Translations under genes and position numbers: made by a program
NCBI RefSeq assembly: GCF_001426885.1
Contig: NZ_LMFP01000013.1
Location: forward strand, 172,574-236,573
Length of the DNA stretch: 64,000 nt
Source: Pelomonas sp. Root1444
GTDB lineage: Bacteria; Pseudomonadota; Gammaproteobacteria; Burkholderiales; Burkholderiaceae_C
Direction: 5' to 3'
Shown here: positions 38,396 through 45,772 of the stretch, piece by piece
How the letters are laid out: each line of letters begins with the position of its first letter
Numbering within the stretch: position 1 is the stretch's first letter
The notes under the pieces: model-generated
Database searches by the model: none
The model's input: only the letters and a program-made list of their open reading frames with translations
What the model was told of the DNA's origin: nothing

Positions 38396-39973
38396 TCAGG
38401 GCGCGCGGCGCACGCCGATGGCGGAGGAGAGCTGGCGGTCCGAGTAGGTCACGCCGTCGTAGTTCTCGCCCCGCACGCCCTGGTTGCCGCCGACGACGCG
38501 CACCATGCCGTTGCCCAGCACCTCGGAGACGATGGCCACATGGCCCTGGGCCGGGTTGTTGCCGCGCGGGAAGACGATGACGTCGCCGGGCCGCACGCTG
38601 GCCGCATCGATGGGCACGCGGTTGCCCCAGTTCAGCCAGCTGCGCGCGGCGGCGCTGTTGGTGCCCTGCACGCCCGCCTGGCCCATGGTCCAGTTGACGA
38701 ACGACGAGCACCAGGCCGTCTCGTCGTCGCGGGCGCGCAGGCTGGTGGCCTGGTGGTACTCGACGACGCGGGCGTTGTCGCGGCTGCCGCGCACCTCGTT
38801 CGTGCCGATCTCGCCACGCGCGATGGCCAGGTGGCGCGGCACGTCCCCCGCCGCGGCGGGCGGGGTCACCGGCGTGGCGGCGGGCGCCGCGGTCAGCAGG
38901 CCCTGGCGGTCCAGCGCGGTCTCGACGGCGTTGGTGCGGCGCTGCTGGTCGGCGCGGATGACGGCCTGCACCTCGGCCTCGGTCGGTGTGCGGCCGAGCT
39001 GGTTGCGGGCGATGGTGGCGAAGCCGCTGCCGGCCTGGTTGCCGTTGGCCAGGCGGAAGCGCTCGCCGGTCGACGCATCGACGAAGCTGTTGACGCGCAG
39101 GTTGGTGAGCGTGGCCGCGGTGAGGGGTTGGCCGCGCAGCGTGTCGAGCTGGTTGAGGAAGCGCTGCGCCGCGGTGGGCGACTGGTTGTAGAGGTCGAGG
39201 TAGGCGCTCGCCAGGCGGGCGTTGGCGGGGTCCAGCCCGGCGCCGCGGGCGGCGGCTTCGTAGGCGGGCAGCTGGCCTTGCAGCGTCTGCAGTTGGCGCC
39301 GGTCGGCATCGGCCGGGCTAGTGGCGGCATGCTGGTAGGAGAACGAGCCGCGGTTGTGCGCGGCGTTGCCGGGGTCGGTGTGGCCGCCGTAGGCCGCCGT
39401 GAAGCCGCCGTCCGGCCGACGCGTGCCCTCGGCATTGCCGATGACGATCGCCGCGGCCGCGTTGGAGCCGAGCGCGGGGTCGGTGAAGCGCCGCAGGTCC
39501 AGCGTCGCGCCGCCGTTCGTGGTCGCGGGGGTGGCAGCTGCTGCGGCCTGTGCGCTGGCCTGGCCTGCGGGATGCGCGCCCGGGCGGCGGATCAGGTCGC
39601 CGATGCCGAGCCGGTCGGGGTCCTGGCCGCGGCCCTGGCCACGGCTGGCGCCGAGCTGGGTCGGGTCGAACTGCGGGTTGGCCGCAAGCAGGTCCTGCAG
39701 GCTCACATCCCAGCGGTCGGCGATGCCGGCCAGCGTCTCGCCGGCCACCACGCGGTGGCTGCGCTCCAGCCCGGGCGTGGCCACGGGGATGACGAGGCGC
39801 TGGTCCACCTGCAGCCGGTCGGGGTCGCGCGGGCTGCTGCCCATGCGGCCGTCGGCGAGGCGGACGTCCATGCCGTTGGCGCGCATCAGCGCCTCGGGCG
39901 ACACGCCGTGGCGCTGGGCGATGTCGGTCACGGTGTCACCGCTCTGGACACGGTAGTTCTGCACTGCGGTCAT
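38396..39973 (-). CDS. double-LysM protein with muramidase-like and CHAP-like domains, candidate effector
   Basis: A 525-residue protein without signal peptide. LysM modules lie at residues 5-63 (YRVQSGDTVTDIAQRHGVSPEALMRANGM) and 72-130 (HRVVAGETLAGIADRWDVSLQDLLAANPQF). A middle domain from about 160 to 350 holds IVIGNAEGTRRPDGGFTAAYGGHTDPGN with Glu182 in a lysozyme-like EGT motif. The C-terminal domain (about 380-520) is a CHAP/TIGR02594-type cysteine hydrolase with Cys422 in WCSSFVNW and His478 in QGHVAIVSEV. It could cut both glycan and peptide bonds of peptidoglycan. A copy of the shared promoter-like element lies 55 bp upstream and the exported partner gene follows. Delivery across membranes without a Sec signal requires a dedicated secretion system. 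Confidence 0.75.
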   Translation of the reverse strand: MTAVQNYRVQSGDTVTDIAQRHGVSPEALMRANGMDVRLADGRMGSSPRDPDRLQVDQRLVIPVATPGLERSHRVVAGETLAGIADRWDVSLQDLLAANPQFDPTQLGASRGQGRGQDPDRLGIGDLIRRPGAHPAGQASAQAAAAATPATTNGGATLDLRRFTDPALGSNAAAAIVIGNAEGTRRPDGGFTAAYGGHTDPGNAAHNRGSFSYQHAATSPADADRRQLQTLQGQLPAYEAAARGAGLDPANARLASAYLDLYNQSPTAAQRFLNQLDTLRGQPLTAATLTNLRVNSFVDASTGERFRLANGNQAGSGFATIARNQLGRTPTEAEVQAVIRADQQRRTNAVETALDRQGLLTAAPAATPVTPPAAAGDVPRHLAIARGEIGTNEVRGSRDNARVVEYHQATSLRARDDETAWCSSFVNWTMGQAGVQGTNSAAARSWLNWGNRVPIDAASVRPGDVIVFPRGNNPAQGHVAIVSEVLGNGMVRVVGGNQGVRGENYDGVTYSDRQLSSAIGVRRAP

Positions 39974-40028
39974 GGGGGCTCCTTGCCGATCCGATGACCC
40001 GATTGCAGTCCCACTTCGCTCGGTGCGC

Positions 40029-40079
40029 CAGTTAGGACTGGCCGCAATTCGGGGCAGCCGCAGCTAGGGTCGACCGCAG
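40029..40079 (-). promoter_or_regulatory. promoter-like element B upstream of the LysM hydrolase gene
   Basis: Plus-strand reading: CAGTTAGGACTGGCC, GCAATTCG, GGGGCAGCCGCAGCTAG and GGTCGACCGCAG. The right half is identical to copy A over more than 25 bases; the left arm is degenerate, so the stem is imperfect. Read towards the gene it gives CGACCC, 16 bases, GAATT. It lies 55 bp upstream of the ATG at 39973 and directly after the end of the 217-residue gene. Confidence 0.65.
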
Positions 40080-40085
40080 TTGGAG

Positions 40086-40739
40086 CTAGAAGTCGTAGTG
40101 CCGGCCGGCGATCGCGTCGGCCACCGCCGTCGACCAGCTGTCCAGGTGCACGAAGCCGGGCGAGTCGGGGAACCGATGGTCCGAGAAGATCGTCGCCTCG
40201 AGGTCCAGCACCGCCTCGCGGGCCTCCGGCGTCGGGTGCGTCAGATCGGCCAGCAGCACGACCCGGCGTGACGTGGCCATGTCGTCCGCCAGGTCGGTGG
40301 CGTCCAGGTTCAGGCCCCAGCGCCAATGGCCGTTGGCGCGGATGATGGTTTCGCCCAGGCTCGCCGCCAGGTCGCCCAGCAGGCTGTAGACGATGAAGGG
40401 GCCGCTGCGGGCGCAGTCGGGCCAGGGCTTGTGCCTGGGCAGGCGCGCGAAGGCCGGCAGCCTGGGCCAGTTCGCCTTGGCCCAGGCGTTCAAGGCCTTG
40501 GCGTAGGCGGTGCCCTGCAGCGCCTGCGGGTCGGGCCCGCCGTGCGCCAGCAGCCAGTCGCGCAGCAGGCGCTGGCGCCCGGCCAACGTGGCCTGCCAGT
40601 AGGCCCAGTTCTGCTGCGCCTGCGCTTCGGTCAGCGCGGCGCCGGAACCCGGATGCGGCAGCTCGAACGGTGGGTAGCCGCTGAGGTCCCAGCTGGCGGC
40701 CGCTGAGCCGGCAAGCCAGCGCTGGATCAGGTTCATCAT
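40086..40739 (-). CDS. candidate cytoplasmic immunity protein for the nuclease-like protein
   Basis: A 217-residue protein without signal peptide, next after the PD-(D/E)XK-type gene on the same strand. The sequence (NWAYWQATLAGRQRLLRDWLLAHGGPDPQALQGTAYAKALNAWAKANWPRLPAFARLPRH, then LLGDLAASLGETIIRANGHWRWGLNLDATDLADDMATSRRVVLLADLTHPT and the acidic end FVHLDSWSTAVADAIAGRHYDF) matches no family known to me. The middle and end are acidic, as in many nuclease inhibitors. A strong hairpin (40758-40788) lies between the two genes, so it may be made from read-through or its own promoter. The immunity role is inferred from position. Confidence 0.5.
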   Translation of the reverse strand: MMNLIQRWLAGSAAASWDLSGYPPFELPHPGSGAALTEAQAQQNWAYWQATLAGRQRLLRDWLLAHGGPDPQALQGTAYAKALNAWAKANWPRLPAFARLPRHKPWPDCARSGPFIVYSLLGDLAASLGETIIRANGHWRWGLNLDATDLADDMATSRRVVLLADLTHPTPEAREAVLDLEATIFSDHRFPDSPGFVHLDSWSTAVADAIAGRHYDF

Positions 40740-40757
40740 GTGGACGGGCAGGAAAAT

Positions 40758-40788
40758 GGGCGGCCCCGGATCCTCTCAGGGGCCGCCC
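40758..40788 (-). terminator. terminator after the nuclease-like gene
   Basis: A perfect 10-bp stem (GGGCGGCCCC with GGGGCCGCCC) and an 11-base loop. Read on the minus strand it is followed by ATTTTCC, giving a short T run. It starts 19 bp after the stop codon of the gene ending at 40807 and should reduce transcription into the presumed immunity gene. Confidence 0.75.
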
Positions 40789-40806
40789 ATCAGAAGCAGG
40801 CCGGGG

Positions 40807-41910
40807 TCAGAACCAGCCTTTTACCGTATCGAAGATGCCGCGTCCGGCCGCATCGCCGCCGAAGGCACCCGCGATGCCTCCGATGACGCCGCCGACCACC
40901 GTGCCCACGCCGGGGAAGATGGCCGTGCCGATGGCCGCGCCCGCTGCGGCGCCGCCCCAGCCACCCAGCGCGCCGCCGGCGATGCCGGACGCGGTACGCC
41001 CGGTGTTCTCGCCGATGCGGTTGCCGTCGGCCTGGTAGGCCTGGGTGAGGGAGATGGCGTCCAGCACGACGCCCACCGGCCGCGCCACCTTGCCGACGTT
41101 CTCCAGCAGCTGGCCGGCGCCACGCATGCCCCGGTTGGCCTCGAGCGCGGCGACATCGTTGGCCACCTGGCCGCGGATGCCGCTGTCCAGGCCGGTGCGG
41201 CCGACCTTGGACTCGATCTCGATGCGCTGCTGCATGCGCGGGTCGGTCGCGGGCGGCTGCGCCACCACGTCCACCACGCGCGCGCCGCCCTGCACCGGCA
41301 CCTCGGTGGCCACCTGGGCGCCGGCGGCACGCCAGCGGTCGGCGATGGCGTCACGCGCCAGCGCGCCGTTGGTGTTGTTCGCCACGGCAGACGGCACGCC
41401 CGAGGTACGGCCGAGCGAGCCCGGCGGCGGCGCGTTGACGGTCGGCGCGATCTGGATGCCGCCGGCGTTGAGCAGCTCGGTCAGGCCGCGCGTGAAGCCG
41501 CCCTTGCCCGTCCAGGCGCTGGTGGTGGGCTCCCATTGCTTGACGAGGATGGGGTTGTCACGCAGCAGCTGGCCGCCCTGCTGGACCATGCCCTGGCCGG
41601 CGCCCCACAGGCCGCCGGGAACGGCGTCGGGCACGAGGCTTTCGCGTGCCGCCTGCTGCACGTCCTGGTGGTAGTGGCCCAGCTCGACGAGCCGGCCGGA
41701 GTCCAGCAGCTGGCGCTCGATGGCGGCATGCGCCGCCTCGGCACCCTGGGGGTCGCTTTGCCGGGCCTCCACCACCCAGTGGGCGATGCGCTGCGTGTCG
41801 ACCTGGCCGGTGCGCGGGTCGGTCGCGCGGCCCACCACCTCGGCGGCGGGGTCGCGCGTGACCGGCGTGGACCGGACGTTGGAACTGCCATCGACGGCTT
41901 GCACGCTCAT
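40807..41910 (-). CDS. PD-(D/E)XK nuclease-like protein with glycine-zipper C-terminus, candidate effector
   Basis: A 367-residue protein without signal peptide. Residues about 180-260 read NGALARDAIADRWRAAGAQVATEVPVQGGARVVDVVAQ..., then IEIESKVGRTG and a helix SGIRGQVANDVAAL. An Asp (Asp214) followed 19 residues later by Glu-x-Lys (Glu233, Lys235) within beta strands and a flanking helix is the pattern of PD-(D/E)XK restriction-like nuclease toxins. The last 60 residues form a glycine-zipper membrane segment (GGALGGWGGAAAGAAIGTAI, GTVVGGVIGGIAGAFGGDAAG) like that of the LysM-RES protein. It follows the DUF1521 gene by 12 bp in one transcription unit. Confidence 0.62.
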   Translation of the reverse strand: MSVQAVDGSSNVRSTPVTRDPAAEVVGRATDPRTGQVDTQRIAHWVVEARQSDPQGAEAAHAAIERQLLDSGRLVELGHYHQDVQQAARESLVPDAVPGGLWGAGQGMVQQGGQLLRDNPILVKQWEPTTSAWTGKGGFTRGLTELLNAGGIQIAPTVNAPPPGSLGRTSGVPSAVANNTNGALARDAIADRWRAAGAQVATEVPVQGGARVVDVVAQPPATDPRMQQRIEIESKVGRTGLDSGIRGQVANDVAALEANRGMRGAGQLLENVGKVARPVGVVLDAISLTQAYQADGNRIGENTGRTASGIAGGALGGWGGAAAGAAIGTAIFPGVGTVVGGVIGGIAGAFGGDAAGRGIFDTVKGWF

Positions 41911-41922
41911 GGCGGTCTCCCG

Positions 41923-42699
41923 TTAGAAGTCCAGGCGGATGATGGTCAGCGAGAAGCGGTTGGCGTCGCGCGTGGCGGGCTGCGGCGTGTCGCTCGACGA
42001 CGCGGACGCCAGCGCGCTGAGGAAGGCGCCGGTGAACGACGCCGACAGCAGGCCGGTGAACATGCTGAAGATGTTGCGTGCGAACTCGCCGGCGCGCTGC
42101 GCGGTGTCGTCGGCCACCGGGTTGAGCTTCAGGTCGGTCTTGTTGATGTAGGACTGGTCGACCTTGTGGATCTTGCCCTGCGAGTCCACGCCCAGGAAGC
42201 CCTTGCCGGCCGGGTTCTCCTGCAGCACGTTGCCGTCGTCGTGGGTCCAGTCCAGCGTCTCGCCCCAGCCCTTGGCCTCGTTGATCTTGAGGTCGCCGAC
42301 CTTGTTGGTGTCCACGCCGCTGATCTGCACGCCGTAGTCGCCGTTGGTGATGTTGACCTTGCTGGCCAGCGTCATGTCCTTGTTGCCGTTCCACGGCGTG
42401 GTCTCGATGGTGACCTTGGTGCCGTCCTCGAGCGCGAAGGTGGTGGTGCCCCAGAAGTCGAAGGCGTGCTTGCCGTCGACGTTGACGTGCGGGTCGCCCC
42501 AGATCTTGTAGTCCTCGCCGGTCTTCTTGTTGTGGATGAGGACCTCGTTGTTGTCGCCGGCGGTGATGCGGTAGTTGTCGTTCTCGAACACGGCCTTGCC
42601 GCCGACCATGCTGGTGCTGGCGTTGCTCGGGTTGCTGGCGTCGAGCGGGGCCGACGTGGCGGTCAGCGACGCCGCGCTTGTCGATTGGATGGTGGTCAT
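41923..42699 (-). CDS. DUF1521 (NopE-like) autocleaving type III effector candidate
   Basis: A 258-residue protein with a good ribosome binding site (AGAGGAG). Residues 35-190 form a DUF1521/MIIA domain: FENDNYRITAGDNNEVLIHNKKTGEDYKIWGDPHV, with the GDPH motif at residues 68-71, then DGKHAFDFWGTTTFALEDGTKVTIETTPW. In Bradyrhizobium NopE1 and NopE2 this domain is secreted through the type III system and cleaves itself between Asp and Pro when calcium or other metal ions bind. The N-terminus is Ser/Thr/Ala-rich (MTTIQSTSAASLTATSAPLD), typical of type III substrates. The C-terminal part has a hydrophobic helix (FTGLLSASFTGAFLSALASA). It is the strongest sequence link between this island and type III secretion. 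Confidence 0.85.
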   Translation of the reverse strand: MTTIQSTSAASLTATSAPLDASNPSNASTSMVGGKAVFENDNYRITAGDNNEVLIHNKKTGEDYKIWGDPHVNVDGKHAFDFWGTTTFALEDGTKVTIETTPWNGNKDMTLASKVNITNGDYGVQISGVDTNKVGDLKINEAKGWGETLDWTHDDGNVLQENPAGKGFLGVDSQGKIHKVDQSYINKTDLKLNPVADDTAQRAGEFARNIFSMFTGLLSASFTGAFLSALASASSSDTPQPATRDANRFSLTIIRLDF

Positions 42700-42766
42700 T
42701 CGTTGCTCCTCTGGAGGGGGTTTGTTCAGTCGCGGTGACCATTGCATGCGCAGCGACGCGAGCCCG

Positions 42767-42817
42767 CTAGCTGCGGCTGCCCGCAATTCGGGGCAGCCGC
42801 AGCTAGGGTCGGCCGCA
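42767..42817 (-). promoter_or_regulatory. perfect inverted repeat A upstream of the DUF1521 gene
   Basis: A perfect 16-bp inverted repeat: CTAGCTGCGGCTGCCC (42767-42782), loop GCAATTCG, GGGCAGCCGCAGCTAG (42791-42806), followed by GGTCGGCCGCAA. Read towards the gene it gives CGACCC, 16 bases, GAATT. It lies 67 bp upstream of the ATG at 42699. It could be an operator, an extended promoter or a transcript hairpin; copies B, C and E share the CGACCC-N16-GAATT core. No known tts box or PIP box consensus fits. Confidence 0.7.
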
Positions 42818-42914
42818 AGGCCCCCTGAACAGGGTCGCTGCGCTGGCTAACCCTCTTGCCAGCACGAAAGCGGCTGCCTAGCGTCGGCTTCCCACAAGAC
42901 CCAGGAGACTCCCC

Positions 42915-43877
42915 ATGACGCACTTCATCCGCGGCCCGCTGGCCGCCGCTGCACTGGCGGCCCTGTTCGCCGGCCCGGCCAGCGCCGCCTTCAGCGATGC
43001 CTACTTCTTCGGCGACAGCCTGTCCGACACGGGCAATGTCTTCACCTACTACGGCGGCGCCCTGCCGGTCGCGCCGTACTACGAAGGCCGCTTCTCCAAC
43101 GGCAAGGTGTGGGTGGAGTACCTCGCCGAGGGCATCGGCCACGCAGACGCGGCGAAGGCCAGCCTGCTCGGCGGCCACAACTTCGCCTGGGGCGGCGCGC
43201 GCACGTCGGGCGGTACCGTGCCCAGCCTGCTGGCGCAGATCGGCAGCTTCACCACGCCGCTGGCCACGGTGGACGCGAATGCGCTCTACGTCGTCGTCGC
43301 AGGCGGCAACGACATGCGCGACGCACGCAGCGGCGATCCGGCCAACATCGGCGCCGCGGCCACCGCCGCGACGGACAACCTCAAGTCCGCCCTCACCATG
43401 CTGGCCGGCAAGGGCGCCAAGAACATCCTCGTGGCGAATCTGCCGGACCTCGGGGCGACCCCGGAGGCCATGGCGATGGGCGTGACCGGCGTGTCGACGC
43501 AGGCCACCAACGCTTTCAACGCGCTGATGGGCGGCGTGGTCGGCTACGGCCAGGGCCTCGGCCTGAACATGAGCTTCTTCGACTTCGCGGGCCTCGCCAC
43601 CGCGGTGCGCAACGACGCGCTCACCAACGGCGGCGCGCTGTACGGCATCACCAACGTCACGACGCCCTGCGGCGCCTTCCAGGGTTCGACCGGCATCTCA
43701 TGCGACGTCTCGCAGTTCTCGGACGCATTGCATCCCTCGGCGCTGTCGCACCAGATGATGGGCGCCGCGGCCATCGCCGCCGTGCCGGAGCCCGAGACCT
43801 ACGGCCTGATGGCGCTGGGCCTGGGCATCGTCGGCGTGATGGCGCGCCGCCGCCGCCACCCAAGCGCGACGGCCTGA
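42915..43877 (+). CDS. GDSL/SGNH lipase-esterase with PEP-CTERM anchor
   Basis: A 320-residue exported SGNH hydrolase. After the signal peptide (MTHFIRGPLAAAALAALFAGPASA) come block I FFGDSLSDTGN with the nucleophile Ser, the Gly of block II in NFAWGGART, block III GGND and block V DALHPS with the catalytic Asp and His. The C-terminus VPEPETYGLMALGLGIVGVMARRRR is a PEP-CTERM sorting signal, which implies an exosortase elsewhere in the genome. The ribosome binding site AGGAGA lies eight bases before the ATG. It likely hydrolyses lipid or polysaccharide esters at the cell surface. Confidence 0.94.
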   Translation: MTHFIRGPLAAAALAALFAGPASAAFSDAYFFGDSLSDTGNVFTYYGGALPVAPYYEGRFSNGKVWVEYLAEGIGHADAAKASLLGGHNFAWGGARTSGGTVPSLLAQIGSFTTPLATVDANALYVVVAGGNDMRDARSGDPANIGAAATAATDNLKSALTMLAGKGAKNILVANLPDLGATPEAMAMGVTGVSTQATNAFNALMGGVVGYGQGLGLNMSFFDFAGLATAVRNDALTNGGALYGITNVTTPCGAFQGSTGISCDVSQFSDALHPSALSHQMMGAAAIAAVPEPETYGLMALGLGIVGVMARRRRHPSATA

Positions 43878-43934
43878 GCGCCGTGGTCCGGCGGGGTTAG
43901 CGCCGCAGGCCGCGGCCTGGAAGAATCGCGGCCC

Positions 43935-44708
43935 ATGAAGCTCACCCATGCCCTGCCGGCCCTCGCCGCCGCCGCCATCTCCGGCACCGCCCTCGCGGGC
44001 GATGGCCAGTTCCAGCTGCTGGTGCTGGCCATGCCCACCAAGTACCACTACGAGTACATCCCGGTGGCGCGCGAGAGCTTCGAGAAGCTGGCCAGGCTGC
44101 ATGCATTCGAGTTGACCTGGACGGCGCAGCCCCACGCGTTCGAAGGCGACCTGGGCCAGTACGCCGCCGTGGTGCTGCTGAACAGCTCCGGCGAGGAGTT
44201 CAACGACGCCCAGCGCGCGGGCCTGGAGCGCTACATGAAGGCCGGCGGCAACGCCGTCGTCGTGCACCGCGCCATCATCAGCAAGCCTGGCCTGTGGCCC
44301 TGGTACGAAAAGCTCGTCGGCCGCAGCTTCGTCATCCACCCCATGCTGCAGACGGCCGTCGTCACCAAGGCCGACGCCGGCCACCCCGCCACCTTCGGCC
44401 TGCCGGACCGCTGGATCTGGAGCGACGAGTGGTACGAGTTCAGCAACCCGCACGGCGTGAAAGTGAACCCGGTGCTGGCCGTGGACGAGCGCACTTACGA
44501 CCCCACCAGGATCTGGCCCGGGCAGGTCGCCAAGGGAATGGGCGCGGACCACCCGGTGAGCTGGTGGCAGACGTATGAGAAAGGCCGCGTGTTCGTCACG
44601 GCGCTCGGCCACAACGCGGCCATGTACCGCGATGAGCGCTACCTGGATCACCTGTGGGGCGGCGTGTGGTGGGCGGCGACGGGATACGGCATGCCGAAGC
44701 GGCCGTAA
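43935..44708 (+). CDS. exported ThuA-like protein
   Basis: A 257-residue protein with a signal peptide (MKLTHALPALAAAAISGTALA). The mature part is a ThuA fold (class I glutamine amidotransferase-like): YEYIPVARESFEKLARLHAFELTWT, AAVVLLNSSGEEFNDAQRAGLERYMKAGGNAVVVHRA, WYEKLVGRSFVIHP, ATFGLPDRWIWSDEWYEF, HPVSWWQTYEKGRVFVTALGHN and a terminal GVWWA. ThuA-like proteins act in trehalose and related sugar catabolism. The exported form suggests action on oligosaccharides outside the cytoplasm. It is followed by an esterase gene about 95 bp downstream. Confidence 0.9.
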   Translation: MKLTHALPALAAAAISGTALAGDGQFQLLVLAMPTKYHYEYIPVARESFEKLARLHAFELTWTAQPHAFEGDLGQYAAVVLLNSSGEEFNDAQRAGLERYMKAGGNAVVVHRAIISKPGLWPWYEKLVGRSFVIHPMLQTAVVTKADAGHPATFGLPDRWIWSDEWYEFSNPHGVKVNPVLAVDERTYDPTRIWPGQVAKGMGADHPVSWWQTYEKGRVFVTALGHNAAMYRDERYLDHLWGGVWWAATGYGMPKRP

Positions 44709-44802
44709 TCACTCACCGCCAAACCGCCATGAGCGCGGCCCGCAGGCAAACTCCGCCGCTCATGAACCTGCGCCGGGCCTTGAGCCCCGGCACGCCCAAC
44801 GC

Positions 44803-45753
44803 ATGAAACGCCGCCCGTTGATGCTGTCGCCCTTGTTGACCCTGCTGCCGACGCTCGCGCCGGCCGCCACCGCACCCGCCGTGCTGCCGCTCTGGCCCGA
44901 GGGCGTGCCCGCCGCCGTGCGCGCCGACGCCCGGGCCGCGCTCGGCGACCTCGGTGCCGAGCGGACCGGCGCGGGCGGCAGCATCGCCAACGTGTCGCAG
45001 CCGACGCTCACCGTGGTGCCGCCCGCCATCGACCGCCCCAACGGCACCGCCGTCGTGATCTGCCCGGGGGGCGGCTACACCAACCTGTCGATGAACCGCG
45101 AGGGCCAGCAGTACGCCGCCTGGCTCAGCACGCTGGGCATCACGGCCTTCGTCCTGAAGAACCGCCTGCAGGAGTGGGGCCACCCCGCGCCGCTGCAGGA
45201 CGTGCTGCGCGCGCTGCGCCTGGTGCGCTCGCGCGCGGCCGAGTTCGGTGTCGACCCCAAGCGCATCGGCGTGATGGGCAGCTCCGCCGGCGGCCACCTC
45301 GCCGCAAGTGCCAGCACGCTGTGGGACCACCCCGACGGCCGCACCGGCGCCGCGCTGGACGCCACCAGCGCCCGGCCGGACTTCGCCGTGCTCGTCTACC
45401 CCGTCATCACGATGACCGACCCGGCCGCGCACGCCGGCTCGCGCCGCGCGCTGCTGGGGGACGCGCCCAGCCCGGCGCAGCTGGCGCAGATGTCCGTGGA
45501 GCAGCAGGTGACGGCCGCCACGCCGCCCACGCTGCTGCTGCACACGCAGGGCGACAAGACCGTGCCGGTGGACAACAGCATCCTCTACTACCAGGCCCTC
45601 ACGCGAGCCGGCGTGCCGGCCGAGCTGTATGTTTTCGAGCAGGGCGGCCACGGCATCGGCATGCGCGATGGCCTGGGCAACGCGTCCGCCTGGCCGCGGC
45701 GCGCGGAGGACTGGCTGCGCCAGCGCGGCCTGCTGGCCCCGGGCGCTCGCTGA
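44803..45753 (+). CDS. exported alpha/beta hydrolase (acetyl xylan esterase-like)
   Basis: A 316-residue alpha/beta hydrolase. The start at 44803 gives a short signal (MKRRPLMLSPLLTLLPTLAPAATA). The oxyanion region is VVICPGGGYTNLSMNREGQQYAAWL, the nucleophile lies in IGVMGSSAGGHLAASAST (G-x-S-x-G), the Asp region is LLHTQGDKTVPVDNS and the His is in EQGGHGIGMR. Relatives act as carbohydrate acetyl esterases of the BD-FAE or xylan esterase type. With the GH39 and GH2 genes of this region it would help strip side groups from hemicellulose. Convergent with the next gene. Confidence 0.9.
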   Translation: MKRRPLMLSPLLTLLPTLAPAATAPAVLPLWPEGVPAAVRADARAALGDLGAERTGAGGSIANVSQPTLTVVPPAIDRPNGTAVVICPGGGYTNLSMNREGQQYAAWLSTLGITAFVLKNRLQEWGHPAPLQDVLRALRLVRSRAAEFGVDPKRIGVMGSSAGGHLAASASTLWDHPDGRTGAALDATSARPDFAVLVYPVITMTDPAAHAGSRRALLGDAPSPAQLAQMSVEQQVTAATPPTLLLHTQGDKTVPVDNSILYYQALTRAGVPAELYVFEQGGHGIGMRDGLGNASAWPRRAEDWLRQRGLLAPGAR

Positions 45754-45772
45754 GAACGCCCGCCCCGGCGGC

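Noticed and set aside
42767-42817. Rhizobial tts box or Xanthomonas/Ralstonia PIP/hrpII box upstream of the DUF1521 gene
   Set aside because: Neither consensus fits: the TTCG-type half-sites are on the wrong strand and spacing, and the tts-box core is absent. The dyad was kept as an undefined element.
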